Assembly: GCA_963826165.1 (NCBI GenBank)
Contig: CAWGWC010000009.1
Coordinates: forward strand, 370,927 to 434,926
Direction of reading: 5' to 3'
DNA length: 64,000 nucleotides
Origin: JACVRW01 sp963826165
GTDB taxonomy: Bacteria > Actinomycetota > Thermoleophilia > Solirubrobacterales > Thermoleophilaceae
Shown here: positions 44,119 to 53,583 of the stretch, piece after piece
Position numbering within the stretch: the stretch's first letter is position 1
Layout of the letters: the number at the start of each line of letters is the position of its first letter
The notes under the pieces: model-generated
What the model saw: only the letters and a program-made list of their open reading frames with translations
The model's database searches: none
What the model was told of the DNA's origin: nothing
Position numbers and translations under genes: made by a program

Positions 44119-45045
44119 GCGGCACGGCCGCCGCGCCACGGCGTGGAGCAGGTCCCCGGCGCCGGCGGCCCGATCCACCGCGGCTCCCGAGCGGCGAGGC
44201 CCCGAGCACGGCGGCGAGCGTCAGGTAGCGCTTCACGCCGACGGTCGGACGCCGGTCGCCGAAGCGGCGGTTGCTGCAGGCTCATCGGCAGTCCGTCGGC
44301 GCTCGAGGAGGTGGACACGCTCTCGACGGCAAAGCCGCTGCGCTCCAGCAGTCGCTCGAGGCCCCGGGGGGTGAAGTGGCTGCGGTGGCGCGGAAGGTCG
44401 AGGTGAAACCAGTCGGTGCCGAAGCGGCGAGCCTGAGTCGAGGCGAAGTTCGGGAGCGAGACGATCAGCAGTCCTCCAGGTCGACCAGCCGGCGGGCGAC
44501 GGCGAGATCGTCAGCCCGGCTCGGCCACGTGCTCCAGCGAGTGCTGGAACACGACGGCGTCGAAGTCACCGACCCACCGGCCAGAGGTGGCGAGCGTTCC
44601 GCACTCGCTTCGGCACTCCGCGCGAGCGAGGCCTCCGCGCAGGCGTCGGGCGGAGGGCTCGAGACCCGTCACCTGCCAGCCTCGCTCGGCGAGCACCACG
44701 CCCGAGGTCGCCGCGGCCGCTGCCCACGTCGAGCAGGCGGCCCGAGCCGTCGGCCGCCAGCGCGCGCAGCGGCAGCCGCCGCAGCGCCTTCCAGTAGCGC
44801 CAGCGAAACAGCCCAGTGGCGGCGGCGCGGGCGAGGGGTGCTTCGGGCAGCGCGTAGGCGTTGTAGGAGCCCGGGTAGAGCGCCCCGAGCTCGTCGCTGG
44901 GCACATAGGGCAGCGTCCGACCGCTGCCGCAGTCGCCGCACACCACGACCTCGAAGCTGCCGGGAAGGTCGTGAACGCGGTCGGAGCCGCGCAGGCGTGG
45001 CCGAGGGTCGACGGAGGAGTCGCAGGCTGGGCAGAAGAGGGCCAC
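44115..45045 (-). pseudogene. zinc-ribbon SAM methyltransferase broken by several apparent frameshifts
   Basis: GTG 45045 opens ALFCPACDSSVD and VVVCGDCGSG (a zinc ribbon), then LLDVGSGRGDLG (SAM motif I). The sequence continues in other frames: VVLAERGWQVTGLEPSA, DFDAVVFQHSLEHVAEPG, then a GGLLIVSLPNFA-type segment, HLDLPRHRSHFTPRGLERLL, and a C-terminal membrane-like KRYLTLAAVLG segment, ending at 44115. Breaks are near 44700, 44519, 44480, 44270 and 44190. The order is that of one complete methyltransferase of the type common in glycan loci. Divergent from the GT4 gene at 45105. Confidence 0.65.
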
Positions 45046-45104
45046 AGCCGATGCATTCTGTCGGAGCCGGATCGTAACCACGCGGTCTTGGGTACTTTGG
45101 ACCG

Positions 45105-46379
45105 GTGGCGCACCCTCGTTCGATCCTGATTGTGACCCAGCACGCGCCGCCGAGCCCGCTCGTTGGCGCACGTCGGCCCGCAGCGATGGTTAAGGAGCTG
45201 TCCCGGCGAGGGCACCGAGTGTCGGTGCTGACCTCACTTGCCTCCGGCGGTGGGCCAGTGGCATATGCGGGGAGAACGGTGCGTTCACGAGACTTCCTGG
45301 CCACACCGCTCAACTGGCGGCGGGACAGTTTGCGCGCACAGCAAGGCACTCGCTTCGGGCCCTACCGCGAGGCGAGCATCCTTGAATCGTTCGTGGTACC
45401 CGATGTGTCAGCCGTCAGCTGGTTGCCCTTCGCACTCCCGCGGGCCCGAGCCCTCGCCACGCGGCTCCGCCCCGACTGCGTCGTCACGACCGGTCCGCCG
45501 CAATCCGCCCATCTCATCGGAGCCCTGCTCCAGCGCCAGGGGATGGCGTGGATCGCCGACCTGCGCGATGGCTGGACCTACGATGCCCCCCACGGCTGGG
45601 CCATTCCGATCCTCGAGCAAGCCGATCGCCAGATTGAGGAGACGGTCCTCGCTCGGGCGGATCGCGTGGTCGCGGTCACCGAACCGATCACGCGGGATCT
45701 AAGGGAGCGTCTCGGCCTCGAAGCTGTGACGATCACCAACGGCTTCGATCCTGATGACGAGGTGGCGCCGGATGTCGACGGGCTTGTGCGCCGCGATCGG
45801 TTCACGATCGCCTACACAGGCCGCCTAGGCGTCGCGGGCCGCAAGCCTGAGGCTCTGCTGGAGGCTGCGCTCGAGGTGCGTCGCCGCCGGCCGGAGATGG
45901 CGCGACCGCCAGAAGTCATATTCGCCGGAGCGGTTGCCGAGTCAGAGCAACATCTCTTCTCCGATCCGCGGTATGCGTCTGTGGCCCGCGCCGTTGGCGT
46001 CCTTGCGCGGCCGCGCGCTCTCGCGCTGCAGCGGGCAGCGGATGCGCTGGTCGTCATTGCCGCGGGCTCCGACGGATATCCATCGGAGAGCGTCGCGACC
46101 GGCAAACTGTTCGAGTACCTTGGCGCCGACCGCCCGGTGATCGTGCTCGGAGAGCAGACCGAGGCGGCACGCATAGTGGCCCGCACCGGCGCGGGTATCG
46201 TGGCCAGCGAGACGGATCCCGCATCGGTGGCCGACGCGCTCGAGTGTCTGGTGGACGCCCCGCCGGTCCTAGATCGGGACGCGGTCCGGACCTACGCCTG
46301 GCCGGCCCTGGCGGAGCGCTATGAGCGGGTGATCGAAGACGCCCTGCACGCAGCCATCGCAATCCGCCGATCTAGGTGA
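45105..46379 (+). CDS. GT4-like glycosyltransferase
   Basis: A 424-residue GT-B enzyme: ILIVTQHAPPSPLVGARRPA, MVKELSRRGHRVSVLTS, VVTTGPPQSAHLIGALL, WIADLRDGWTY and TIAYTGRLGVAGRKPEAL. The later SDGYPSESVATGKLFEYLGA segment replaces the usual E-x7-E loop. Similar proteins occur in glycan loci and are annotated as GT4. GTG 45105. From here the G+C is visibly lower than upstream. Its end overlaps the convergent modular gene by 8 nt. Confidence 0.85.
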   Translation: MAHPRSILIVTQHAPPSPLVGARRPAAMVKELSRRGHRVSVLTSLASGGGPVAYAGRTVRSRDFLATPLNWRRDSLRAQQGTRFGPYREASILESFVVPDVSAVSWLPFALPRARALATRLRPDCVVTTGPPQSAHLIGALLQRQGMAWIADLRDGWTYDAPHGWAIPILEQADRQIEETVLARADRVVAVTEPITRDLRERLGLEAVTITNGFDPDDEVAPDVDGLVRRDRFTIAYTGRLGVAGRKPEALLEAALEVRRRRPEMARPPEVIFAGAVAESEQHLFSDPRYASVARAVGVLARPRALALQRAADALVVIAAGSDGYPSESVATGKLFEYLGADRPVIVLGEQTEAARIVARTGAGIVASETDPASVADALECLVDAPPVLDRDAVRTYAWPALAERYERVIEDALHAAIAIRRSR

Positions 46380-48972
46380 CGATCTGGTCTGGGCGAGGCC
46401 GCCGAAGGCGGCGGCGTATGCGGAGGGTGATGGGCTCGGCCGTCTCGCGCAGCCAGCGGCCCGGCGGTGTGCCCAGAACGCCGTTCAATACATAACGCAC
46501 CTGCGTGCGTCCGCGGCGGAGTCGCTCGCCACGCCGGATCGCCTCTTCGGCGGCGGCGCGTCCCTGCAGGGGCCGAACGCCCGCGTCCGCCAGGGTCGTG
46601 TCGACTCCCTTAACGAAGCGTTCGTAGCTGTAGCGCCCGGAAGCAATCAGGTCTCGATGGGCGTTCTCGGTCAGCTCCCGGCGCAGGTTGACGTCTCGAA
46701 CACGCCCTAGAACCTCGTCGAGATTCGAGAAGTCTTTTGCAAGCGGGATGTAGTGGATCATGGGTTCTAGCGCGCCGGCATAGCGTCCCTCGAACAGAAC
46801 CGGACAGACCCGAAAAGCAGCGGCTTCGAAATGCCGCGGACTGATCGTCCGTAGGTCGACCACGTAATCCCAGCGCTCGAGCGTCCGCAGGTCATCGACG
46901 CCCACGGGCCTGCCATCGGCCCGCAACCGGTTGTACTCCGCGAACACCTCTCCCTCGAGGTCAAACGCCGACGCTCCCGACTCCACTCCCAGCAGGCAGC
47001 GACAACCGGCCATGAACCGGTACCAATCGTCTCCATAGAGCCGGTCCGCCTCGGCGCCCGCGATGTCGAGGCTCAATCCACTGTCGGCGGCGAGCTCGGC
47101 AAAGCGCTCGCCGATCAGCGTCTTGTCCTGCGCTCCGCGCCCGAGGTAGGCGGGAAGCGGGCGACCCCGGTAACCGACGTCCACCGCGCGCGCGGCGTCG
47201 GGCTGAGCGAAGCGACCGGCTGCTTCGAGCAGGTGATCACTGACGTAGCCCGTGAGGGTCGACACTACCTTCCCCACCTTGGTGTACCGCCCGTACACCT
47301 GGTCGAACTGGTCCGGCTCGAGACAGGTGTAGACGCAGTCGATCTCGTAATTGTTGATGAATGCGAAGCGGCGCTGGCAGGCGAAGTACTCGTCCTGGAA
47401 GAAGGCGACTGTGTACGCGTCTGAATCACGCAGGTATCGCAGGAAGCCTTCGTCGAGCCGATAGCGCGTCATACCAAACAGCGAGTAGTGAAGGATGATC
47501 GCGTCGAACTCGATCCCCTCGAGGCCGGGCGGAAAGCCGGCATCGGCATTGACCTCAACCACCCCAAGAGCGGAGTGGTGCCCGAACGAGGAAGCGTGCT
47601 CCACCACCGTGCTGGCATCGCGGTGAAACGGGGTGATTGGCCGGTCGTAGATCACCAGCACGCCCCCCACCCGCTCACGCCCCAGGCGGCGCGTACGCCC
47701 GCCTTTCCGATAGCCCCGCCCCCCGGCCGCGTCCAGCAGTTGGCGCCTGGCGGGCATCAGGGCTCTCGTGGCCAGCGGAATGAGCGGCCGTGAGAGCGCG
47801 TCTACTACACCGGAGAGGCGGGCAGACACGGAGCGCTGTTGACCGGTGGGAGCAGGCAACTCTGCCTCTACCTGTTCGACGAGCCGCCGGTAGGTGTACT
47901 CCCCGGAAGCCACCACGTCGCGGTAAGAACGCTCCGCTAGCTGCGCCGCGGTACCGCTATCGGCCTTTACGGCATCTAACACTTCGTCCAGGTTGGACAG
48001 GTCCCGTCGCAGAGCCATGTAGTGCTCCCCCGGTCGCAGGATGCCCGCGTACTCACCGTCGACCAGGATCTGCGCCGTCCGGGTCGCACAGGCCTCGAGA
48101 TGGCGAGGTGAGATCGCGTGGAGAGCAAGCTCGCCGTCTCGGTTGGGAAAGCAAGCAGCCTCCAACTCGGCGAAAGTCGCGTCTGGCCTGTCCTCCAGGC
48201 GACCGTTCACACATGCCCGCACCGAACCGTCGCGGTCAAGGACAGTCGCGCCACCCTCTATTCCGATGGTGTATCGGCACGATGCGAGGAAGCGGTACCA
48301 ATCGTCGCCGTAGAAGGTGTCTTCAGCTCGGGTCGAGATGTCCACCCTTAGGCCGCGTGCTTCGGCGCGCTCACGGACAACCTCCGCGAGGTCGGCCTTT
48401 AGGACGGCATGGCGGCCGAGGTAAGGCTTTCCGGGCACTGTTCGGTAACCGATGTCGATCGTCCGCGCTCGACCCTCGGCGAGAATCTGATCCGTCCTGG
48501 CCAGAGTACGCTCGTCGAGGTAGCCGGTGAGCACACGAGACAGACCCACGCGCCCACGGTCGATGCCGTCGTAGATCTTGGCCCACTCCGACGGCGGCGC
48601 GACCGAGAACACGTGGCCGACGCCGAGATCTTCGAGCACTGAGTTGATCATGTCGCTGCGCAGGAACTCGTCCTGCGGAAGGGCCACGCTCACGGGTGCG
48701 CAGTTCTTGAGTCGTCGCGCTCGCTTAAGCAGCCCGCGGTGCTGGATTTCAGGACTCCAGCGCAGCCACGCGAGAAACGAGGTGTGCCAGATGATCGCGT
48801 CGTAGCGCGCCGCGGCATAGGGCAGAGCCAGTCCGGGCACGGCAAGGTTCACGTAGTGATAGGCGTGCCCGCCGTAGCGCCGAAGGCTGTAGAGGTGATC
48901 CTCCTGCGACCTGCGCCAGGGCCACTGCAGGAGCGCGTAGACCACCAGGACGCCGGGAGAGTGAGTGCGCAT
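46372..48972 (-). CDS. two-module (A-B) glycosyltransferase-like protein
   Basis: An 866-residue protein made of two related halves. The N half (module A, about 1-395) has VYALLQWPWRRSQEDHLYSL, VALPQDEFLRSDM, GIEGGATVLDRDGSV and FPNRDGELALHAISPRHLEA. The C half (module B, about 440-866) has LHYSLFGMTRYRLDEGFLRY, VAFFQDEYFACQRRFAF, GVESGASAFDLEGEVF, ISPRHFEAAAFRVCPVLFEG and HYIPLAKDFSNLDEVL. The ISPRHFEA...HYxPLxxDxSNLDEV end resembles GT-B C-terminal domains, so it is probably a glycosyltransferase with two sites. No signal peptide. ATG 48972 overlaps the upstream stop (TGATG). Function is inferred. Confidence 0.75.
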   Translation of the reverse strand: MRTHSPGVLVVYALLQWPWRRSQEDHLYSLRRYGGHAYHYVNLAVPGLALPYAAARYDAIIWHTSFLAWLRWSPEIQHRGLLKRARRLKNCAPVSVALPQDEFLRSDMINSVLEDLGVGHVFSVAPPSEWAKIYDGIDRGRVGLSRVLTGYLDERTLARTDQILAEGRARTIDIGYRTVPGKPYLGRHAVLKADLAEVVRERAEARGLRVDISTRAEDTFYGDDWYRFLASCRYTIGIEGGATVLDRDGSVRACVNGRLEDRPDATFAELEAACFPNRDGELALHAISPRHLEACATRTAQILVDGEYAGILRPGEHYMALRRDLSNLDEVLDAVKADSGTAAQLAERSYRDVVASGEYTYRRLVEQVEAELPAPTGQQRSVSARLSGVVDALSRPLIPLATRALMPARRQLLDAAGGRGYRKGGRTRRLGRERVGGVLVIYDRPITPFHRDASTVVEHASSFGHHSALGVVEVNADAGFPPGLEGIEFDAIILHYSLFGMTRYRLDEGFLRYLRDSDAYTVAFFQDEYFACQRRFAFINNYEIDCVYTCLEPDQFDQVYGRYTKVGKVVSTLTGYVSDHLLEAAGRFAQPDAARAVDVGYRGRPLPAYLGRGAQDKTLIGERFAELAADSGLSLDIAGAEADRLYGDDWYRFMAGCRCLLGVESGASAFDLEGEVFAEYNRLRADGRPVGVDDLRTLERWDYVVDLRTISPRHFEAAAFRVCPVLFEGRYAGALEPMIHYIPLAKDFSNLDEVLGRVRDVNLRRELTENAHRDLIASGRYSYERFVKGVDTTLADAGVRPLQGRAAAEEAIRRGERLRRGRTQVRYVLNGVLGTPPGRWLRETAEPITLRIRRRLRRPRPDQIVT

Positions 48973-50279
48973 CAACGCTTGCCCACCGAACTGGGAATGC
49001 GCAGCAGGCGCCGTATCCTCGCGGTGACGGGGTGAACGAACAGCACCAAGCGGCGTGCCCGCGGAGAGCCGAGAACGTGCATGAGGGTCCACTCCACCTG
49101 CCGCCGGAGCCGGCGTCGCCGCGAGCCACGGCGCAACGCGGTGGAGACTCTCTCGACCGTGCTGGGCTCAGCTTGCCCGCCCACACCCGCCTCGCTCAGC
49201 ACCGCGTCGATCCCGCCGACCCAACGGCGGTAGCTCCACGCTCCGGAGGCAATCAAGTCCCTGTGCGCGTTGGCGGTGAGCTCGGCCCGCACCTCCGCAT
49301 CCTTGATGTTGCGAATGACGTCGTCCAGGTTCGAGAAGTCCTTCTTCAATGGGATGTAGTGGACCATCGGTTCGAGCGCGCCCGAGTAGCGACCCTCGAA
49401 CAGCACCTGGCACACACGAAAGGCTGCGGCCTCGAAGTGGCGGGGACTGATCGTCCGGTAGTAGACCCGGTCTTCCCATCGCGGCAGCGACTGAAGGTCC
49501 TCCAGCGCAACTGTTCCGTTCTTCCGCTCGAGCTCCACATACTCATTCAGTACCTCGTCCTCGAGGTCAAAGGCTGATACTCCCGACTCAACCCCGAGCA
49601 CGCACCGGCAGTTGGCGAGGAAGGCGTACCAGCTGTCGCCGTAAAGGCGATCTGCCTCGGCGCCGAGGATGTCGAGTCCTAGGCCGCTGTTGGAAGCCAG
49701 GGCGGAGAAGCGCTCGCCGATGAAATGCTTCTCCCGTGCACCCCAGCCGAGGTAGGGCGGGAGCGGCCGTCCGCGATAGCCCACGTCGACGGACCGCAGA
49801 GAGTCGGCCACCGCAAACGTGCGAGCTGCTTCGAGGAGGTCGTCGCTGACGTAACCGGGCACGTTAGACACCAGCTTGGGGACGTTCGTGTAGCGCCCGT
49901 ACACCTTGTCGAATTCCGGTGCCTCCAGACACGTGTACACGCAGTCGATGCGGTGGTCGTTCAGGAAACGGAAGCGGCGGACGCAGCGGGTGCACTCGTC
50001 CTGGAAGAAGGCCACCTTGTAGGCGCTCGTCTGGTCCAGGTAATCAACCCAGCCGTCGTCGAGCGAATAGGGCCCCATCCCGAAAAGCGAGTAGTGGAGT
50101 AGGACGCTGGCGAAGTCGACGTCGTGCAGGCCTTCCGGGAAGCCGGTGTCGGTGTTCACCGTCCACAACGGAAAGCGAGAGTGATCACCGAACGCCCTCA
50201 CATGCTCCATGACCGTGGAGGCGTCCTTGAACCAACGCGGGATCGGGCGGTGATACAGCAGCAGGACGCCGTCGACCAT
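48972..50279 (-). CDS. single module-B glycosyltransferase-like protein
   Basis: A 435-residue protein, close in sequence to the C half of the next gene: LLLYHRPIPRWFKDASTVME, LHYSLFGMGPYSLDDGW, KVAFFQDECTRCVRRFRFL, YTCLEAPEFDKVYGRYT, GVESGVSAFDLEDEVLNEY, HYIPLKKDFSNLDDVI. It ends with a basic tail. ATG 50279 is preferred; the frame is open upstream but that part does not look like the family. Probably a GT-B-type transferase acting in the same glycan pathway as the A-B protein, to which it is translationally coupled. Confidence 0.75.
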   Translation of the reverse strand: MVDGVLLLYHRPIPRWFKDASTVMEHVRAFGDHSRFPLWTVNTDTGFPEGLHDVDFASVLLHYSLFGMGPYSLDDGWVDYLDQTSAYKVAFFQDECTRCVRRFRFLNDHRIDCVYTCLEAPEFDKVYGRYTNVPKLVSNVPGYVSDDLLEAARTFAVADSLRSVDVGYRGRPLPPYLGWGAREKHFIGERFSALASNSGLGLDILGAEADRLYGDSWYAFLANCRCVLGVESGVSAFDLEDEVLNEYVELERKNGTVALEDLQSLPRWEDRVYYRTISPRHFEAAAFRVCQVLFEGRYSGALEPMVHYIPLKKDFSNLDDVIRNIKDAEVRAELTANAHRDLIASGAWSYRRWVGGIDAVLSEAGVGGQAEPSTVERVSTALRRGSRRRRLRRQVEWTLMHVLGSPRARRLVLFVHPVTARIRRLLRIPSSVGKR

Positions 50280-50292
50280 CGGACGGCAGTGG

Positions 50293-51123
50293 CTACTTGC
50301 GAGCTGTGATGTAGAGGTCCAAACCCAACACGCGGTCGACGTTGCCCAGTAGTCGTCGCCGGGGTACGTACGGCAGCGGATCGAAGTTGCGCGCATCGAT
50401 CGCCACGTCGGCAAAGTCCCTGAACAGCCGGCGCACGTCGCGCCTGCTGACGTAATCAGTGTGGGGCGCTGCCTCTCCCGCGGCATTGGTGTCGTACATG
50501 CCCCGCACATTGCTCGCCGCCTGGCCGCGACGCAGTAGGCCAGGGATCACAACGCGCTGCAACTGTCGGGCCGAGTAGCGGTTGTAGAGCATCACCACTG
50601 CGGTGCCGCCGGGCCGGAGCACGCGGCGCACCTCACTCACTGAACGGCGCAAGTCGCCTGTGTGGTGAAGGCAGCCGATTGAGTAGACGAAGTCGAAGGT
50701 GTCGCTGGCGTGTGGCACGTCGAGCGCCGACCCTTGAAGGACCCTGCCGTCTGGGTCTTCCCCAGCGAGTCTCAAGCGGTGCCGAACCATCTCGACTGGT
50801 CCCTCGGCGATATCGAGGCCGAAGAGGCAAGCACCCCGGGAGATCAACTGCCCGCCTAGCGTCCCGTATCCCAGTCCGATCTCGAGTACCGAGGCGTCGG
50901 CCAACGATACCTCCGGCAGGTACGAGAGCAGATACGGATACAGCTCGAGGTAGGCGGCGTCGAAACGGGCAAGGCTCTCGGCGGAGGCGTCGGTCACGCC
51001 CACCTGGCGAGCAAGCGAGGAACCACAGAGCTCGTCCCAGAAGGTCGCATTCCGGCTGTCGACCGTGATCTGCGGCTCCCTGCGGCTCTCCTCCTGCCTG
51101 CTGTTTCTCGTGCTGCTCGTCAC
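50293..51123 (-). CDS. class I SAM-dependent methyltransferase
   Basis: A 276-residue protein: FWDELCGSSLARQVG, SVLEIGLGYGTLGGQLI (motif I), LFGLDIAEGPVEMVRHRL, FDFVYSIGCLHHTGDLRRSV and VLRPGGTAVVMLYNRYSAR. The LYNRYS segment and long C-terminal helix resemble methyltransferases of glycan loci. GTG 51123 overlaps the stop of the preceding methyltransferase; the module-B gene starts 13 bp later. Confidence 0.87.
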   Translation of the reverse strand: MTSSTRNSRQEESRREPQITVDSRNATFWDELCGSSLARQVGVTDASAESLARFDAAYLELYPYLLSYLPEVSLADASVLEIGLGYGTLGGQLISRGACLFGLDIAEGPVEMVRHRLRLAGEDPDGRVLQGSALDVPHASDTFDFVYSIGCLHHTGDLRRSVSEVRRVLRPGGTAVVMLYNRYSARQLQRVVIPGLLRRGQAASNVRGMYDTNAAGEAAPHTDYVSRRDVRRLFRDFADVAIDARNFDPLPYVPRRRLLGNVDRVLGLDLYITARK

Positions 51124-52187
51124 CGGGCGTTCGGCTGGGACACGATAGCGGCGCCTCCCCCATCGCCGGATCGCGTAGCCGGCGCCTCTTTGCGGATTCG
51201 ATACACCCCACCGATGCCCGCGTGATAGCCATCGTACATCGGCAGGCCTTGGGCATCGAAGCTAAGGCCGCGCAGGAAATCCCGGTGCTCGGATGCGAGG
51301 CGGTCGTCCGCGATCGCCATTACCCAACTCTGCTCGAGCGAGCGCAGCTCCTGCCGAGAGAGGTATCCGCCTACGAACTCCGCCTTGAAGCCGGCGTCCT
51401 CGCACATCGAGACGAAGTCACCTGCAACATAGTTGCGCGAGATCGGGCACTGCTCGCCATCGGTATTTCGGGCGAACGCCTCGTCGACGCCGAGCCCCTG
51501 AAAGGCGCCCTCGCAAACCATCCGTTCGTACGCCGTGTACAGGTGAAACCACACGCTGGCGCGGTTGTAGACCATCACACACCCCGCGCCGCCGGGACGC
51601 AGCACGCGATTGAGCTCGGTGAGAACTGCGGCAGGATCGCCGGTGTGGTGGATCACCCCAAGGCTCTGTGCATAGTCGACGGAGTCGTCCTCGAGCGGAA
51701 GCCCTGGGTTCTCGTCGGCCACGAGGATGAGCTGAACGCGTTCCGGATCGACCCCATGAAGCGCGAGCCGCGTGCCGGCGAGTGAGAGTGCCCGCTCCGA
51801 CACGTCGACCCCGATGAGGCGCCGCGCACTCGTCTCGAGCGCAAGGCCGGTGAGATCGTTCCCCGGCCCGCAGCCGTAGTCGAGTACCACCTGGCCAGCG
51901 TGGTCCCCCCATAGCCCAGTGAACTCGCGAAAGAGCGGGTACTCGGCGAATCGCCACTCTAGGTAGCGCTCGGAGTCACGCCGGTTAACGAAGCTGGGGG
52001 CACGCACCGTGTGCCCCTCCCAGTAACGATCGACTCTGGTTCTTTCGCCGTTGGAGGCTCTCTCGTAGGTAAGCGCCTGGCGGTTAACGATGCGACGGCG
52101 CGGGAGCGCCCGCGCGATCAGTTCAAATGTTCGCTCGGCGTACCGCTGGCCGCGAGCGATGGCTCTGCTACCGCTCACAGAGCCCAC
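51120..52187 (-). CDS. class I SAM-dependent methyltransferase
   Basis: A 355-residue protein: an N-terminal helical part, VVLDYGCGPGNDLTGLALET (motif I), LIGVDVSERALSLAGTRL, VDYAQSLGVIHHTGDP and VLRPGGAGCVMVYNRASVWF. It is a distant paralogue of the next gene (same HHTGD and VMxYNR segments). First gene of a four-gene coupled minus-strand group. A GTG at 52187 is used; GTG 52178 is also possible. Divergent from the GT4 gene with 131 bp between starts. Confidence 0.87.
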   Translation of the reverse strand: MGSVSGSRAIARGQRYAERTFELIARALPRRRIVNRQALTYERASNGERTRVDRYWEGHTVRAPSFVNRRDSERYLEWRFAEYPLFREFTGLWGDHAGQVVLDYGCGPGNDLTGLALETSARRLIGVDVSERALSLAGTRLALHGVDPERVQLILVADENPGLPLEDDSVDYAQSLGVIHHTGDPAAVLTELNRVLRPGGAGCVMVYNRASVWFHLYTAYERMVCEGAFQGLGVDEAFARNTDGEQCPISRNYVAGDFVSMCEDAGFKAEFVGGYLSRQELRSLEQSWVMAIADDRLASEHRDFLRGLSFDAQGLPMYDGYHAGIGGVYRIRKEAPATRSGDGGGAAIVSQPNAR

Positions 52188-52318
52188 TGGACGGCTCGTG
52201 ACGGCTCGACCGATTGACTTCCGCCCCGCTGGCAGGGCACCGAGCCCGGACCGGTTGCATCACCTCGAGATCCATGGCGCACGATTCTTGCAGGCCCCTC
52301 GAGTACCTTGCCGCTGCC

Positions 52319-53557
52319 ATGGCAGCTGAGCCAGACCTGACCCGGCGAGCCGTTACCAGCCCTCACGTGGTTTCCCTGACACCGACGGCGGTCGCGCGGG
52401 ACAGCCGCAGCTTCAAACAGGCTGCGTCAGTCGGGCGATTGGGGTACCGGTCAGTGCTAGTCGAGGGGTTGCCTAGCAAGTTGGATCGGACGAAGCTGCC
52501 GTTCGAGCTGCGGACATCCCCCCAACCGCGTTCGCCCGACCCGCCTAGCCTCCTTCGGAAGGTTGGGCGATTGCTCCGAAGCTTTGTTGCGCGCCGCATT
52601 CCCGCTGTTTGGACCGCAGGACAGAACCTATGGCGCTTCGGCCCCAACACCGCGGCCTCGCTTCCGCGGGCCGCCCTCTACTACCTGCATGCCCCGCATC
52701 AGTACACAGCAATATGGCTGCGATCCTGGGGCCGAACACCCTTCGTGTATGACGCGCACGACTTCTATCCGGCGTCATATGAGTCCCCCCCGGCGGGGCA
52801 TGCTCTCTGGTTCAAGGTGCTGCTATGGCTTGAGCGGCGATGCGTGCGTAACGCTGCCCAAGTCGTAACCGTAACCGGCGGTTGTGCCGATCTCATCGAG
52901 GAGTTTTTTGGGCGACGGCCGGTGGTCATCCCGAACGTCCACGATCCTCGGATCGACGAGGCTCCGGCCCAGAGTCTTCGGGCCGTCATTGGTTTGGGGG
53001 ACGACGATTTCCTGCTGGTGATGACGGGCAACGCCAAGGCAGGGACTGCCATAGAGGAAATGCTCGATGCGCTTCTCTCGTTGCCCTCCGATGTCCATCT
53101 TGCGCTCGTTGGCGCAGGCTGGGAGCAGTACGCGGGTGCGGTTGAAGCAAGGCAGCTGGGCGCCCGTGTGCATCTCCGAGAGGGTGTGCCGCCGAACCAG
53201 GTTGCTCCGTTCATTGCCTCGGCCGACGTCGCGGTGATCCTTTACTTGCCGCACACGGCGAACTACGTGCACTCACTTCCCAATAGATTCTTCACTGCGA
53301 TCGCCGCGGGACTACCGGTGCTTTACCCCATTGGCCTGCCCGACCTTCGAAGCTTTGCCGAGCAGCACCAGCTCGGTATTCCGATCGATCCAACAGATCC
53401 GCGCTCTGTGGCTGCTGCCGTTAGGAGGTTCCTCGTTAACGATCGGCTGCGATCTGGTTTGGCGGCAAACGCCAGAAAGGCAGGCAAGTGGCTGACCTGG
53501 GAACGAGAGGAGCCGCGTCTGGAGGCCATTCTCGACGCGGCATTGCCGCGAACCTGA
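52319..53557 (+). CDS. GT4 family glycosyltransferase
   Basis: About 412 residues: PHVVSLTPTAVARDSRSFKQ, YYLHAPHQYTAIWLRSW, PFVYDAHDFYPASYESP, VVTVTGGCADLIEEFFGRRP, VIPNVHDPRIDE, then VHLALVGAGWEQYAGAVEAR and YVHSLPNRFFTAIAAGLPVL. This is a typical GT-B layout. ATG 52319 is chosen; the frame opens at 52214. G+C is about 60 % in its middle (35 of 60 bases at 52861-52920), lower than the rest of the locus. Ends 26 bp from a convergent module-A gene. Confidence 0.87.
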   Translation: MAAEPDLTRRAVTSPHVVSLTPTAVARDSRSFKQAASVGRLGYRSVLVEGLPSKLDRTKLPFELRTSPQPRSPDPPSLLRKVGRLLRSFVARRIPAVWTAGQNLWRFGPNTAASLPRAALYYLHAPHQYTAIWLRSWGRTPFVYDAHDFYPASYESPPAGHALWFKVLLWLERRCVRNAAQVVTVTGGCADLIEEFFGRRPVVIPNVHDPRIDEAPAQSLRAVIGLGDDDFLLVMTGNAKAGTAIEEMLDALLSLPSDVHLALVGAGWEQYAGAVEARQLGARVHLREGVPPNQVAPFIASADVAVILYLPHTANYVHSLPNRFFTAIAAGLPVLYPIGLPDLRSFAEQHQLGIPIDPTDPRSVAAAVRRFLVNDRLRSGLAANARKAGKWLTWEREEPRLEAILDAALPRT

Positions 53558-53583
53558 CCCGCCCGGCCGCGGTGACTCCAGCG

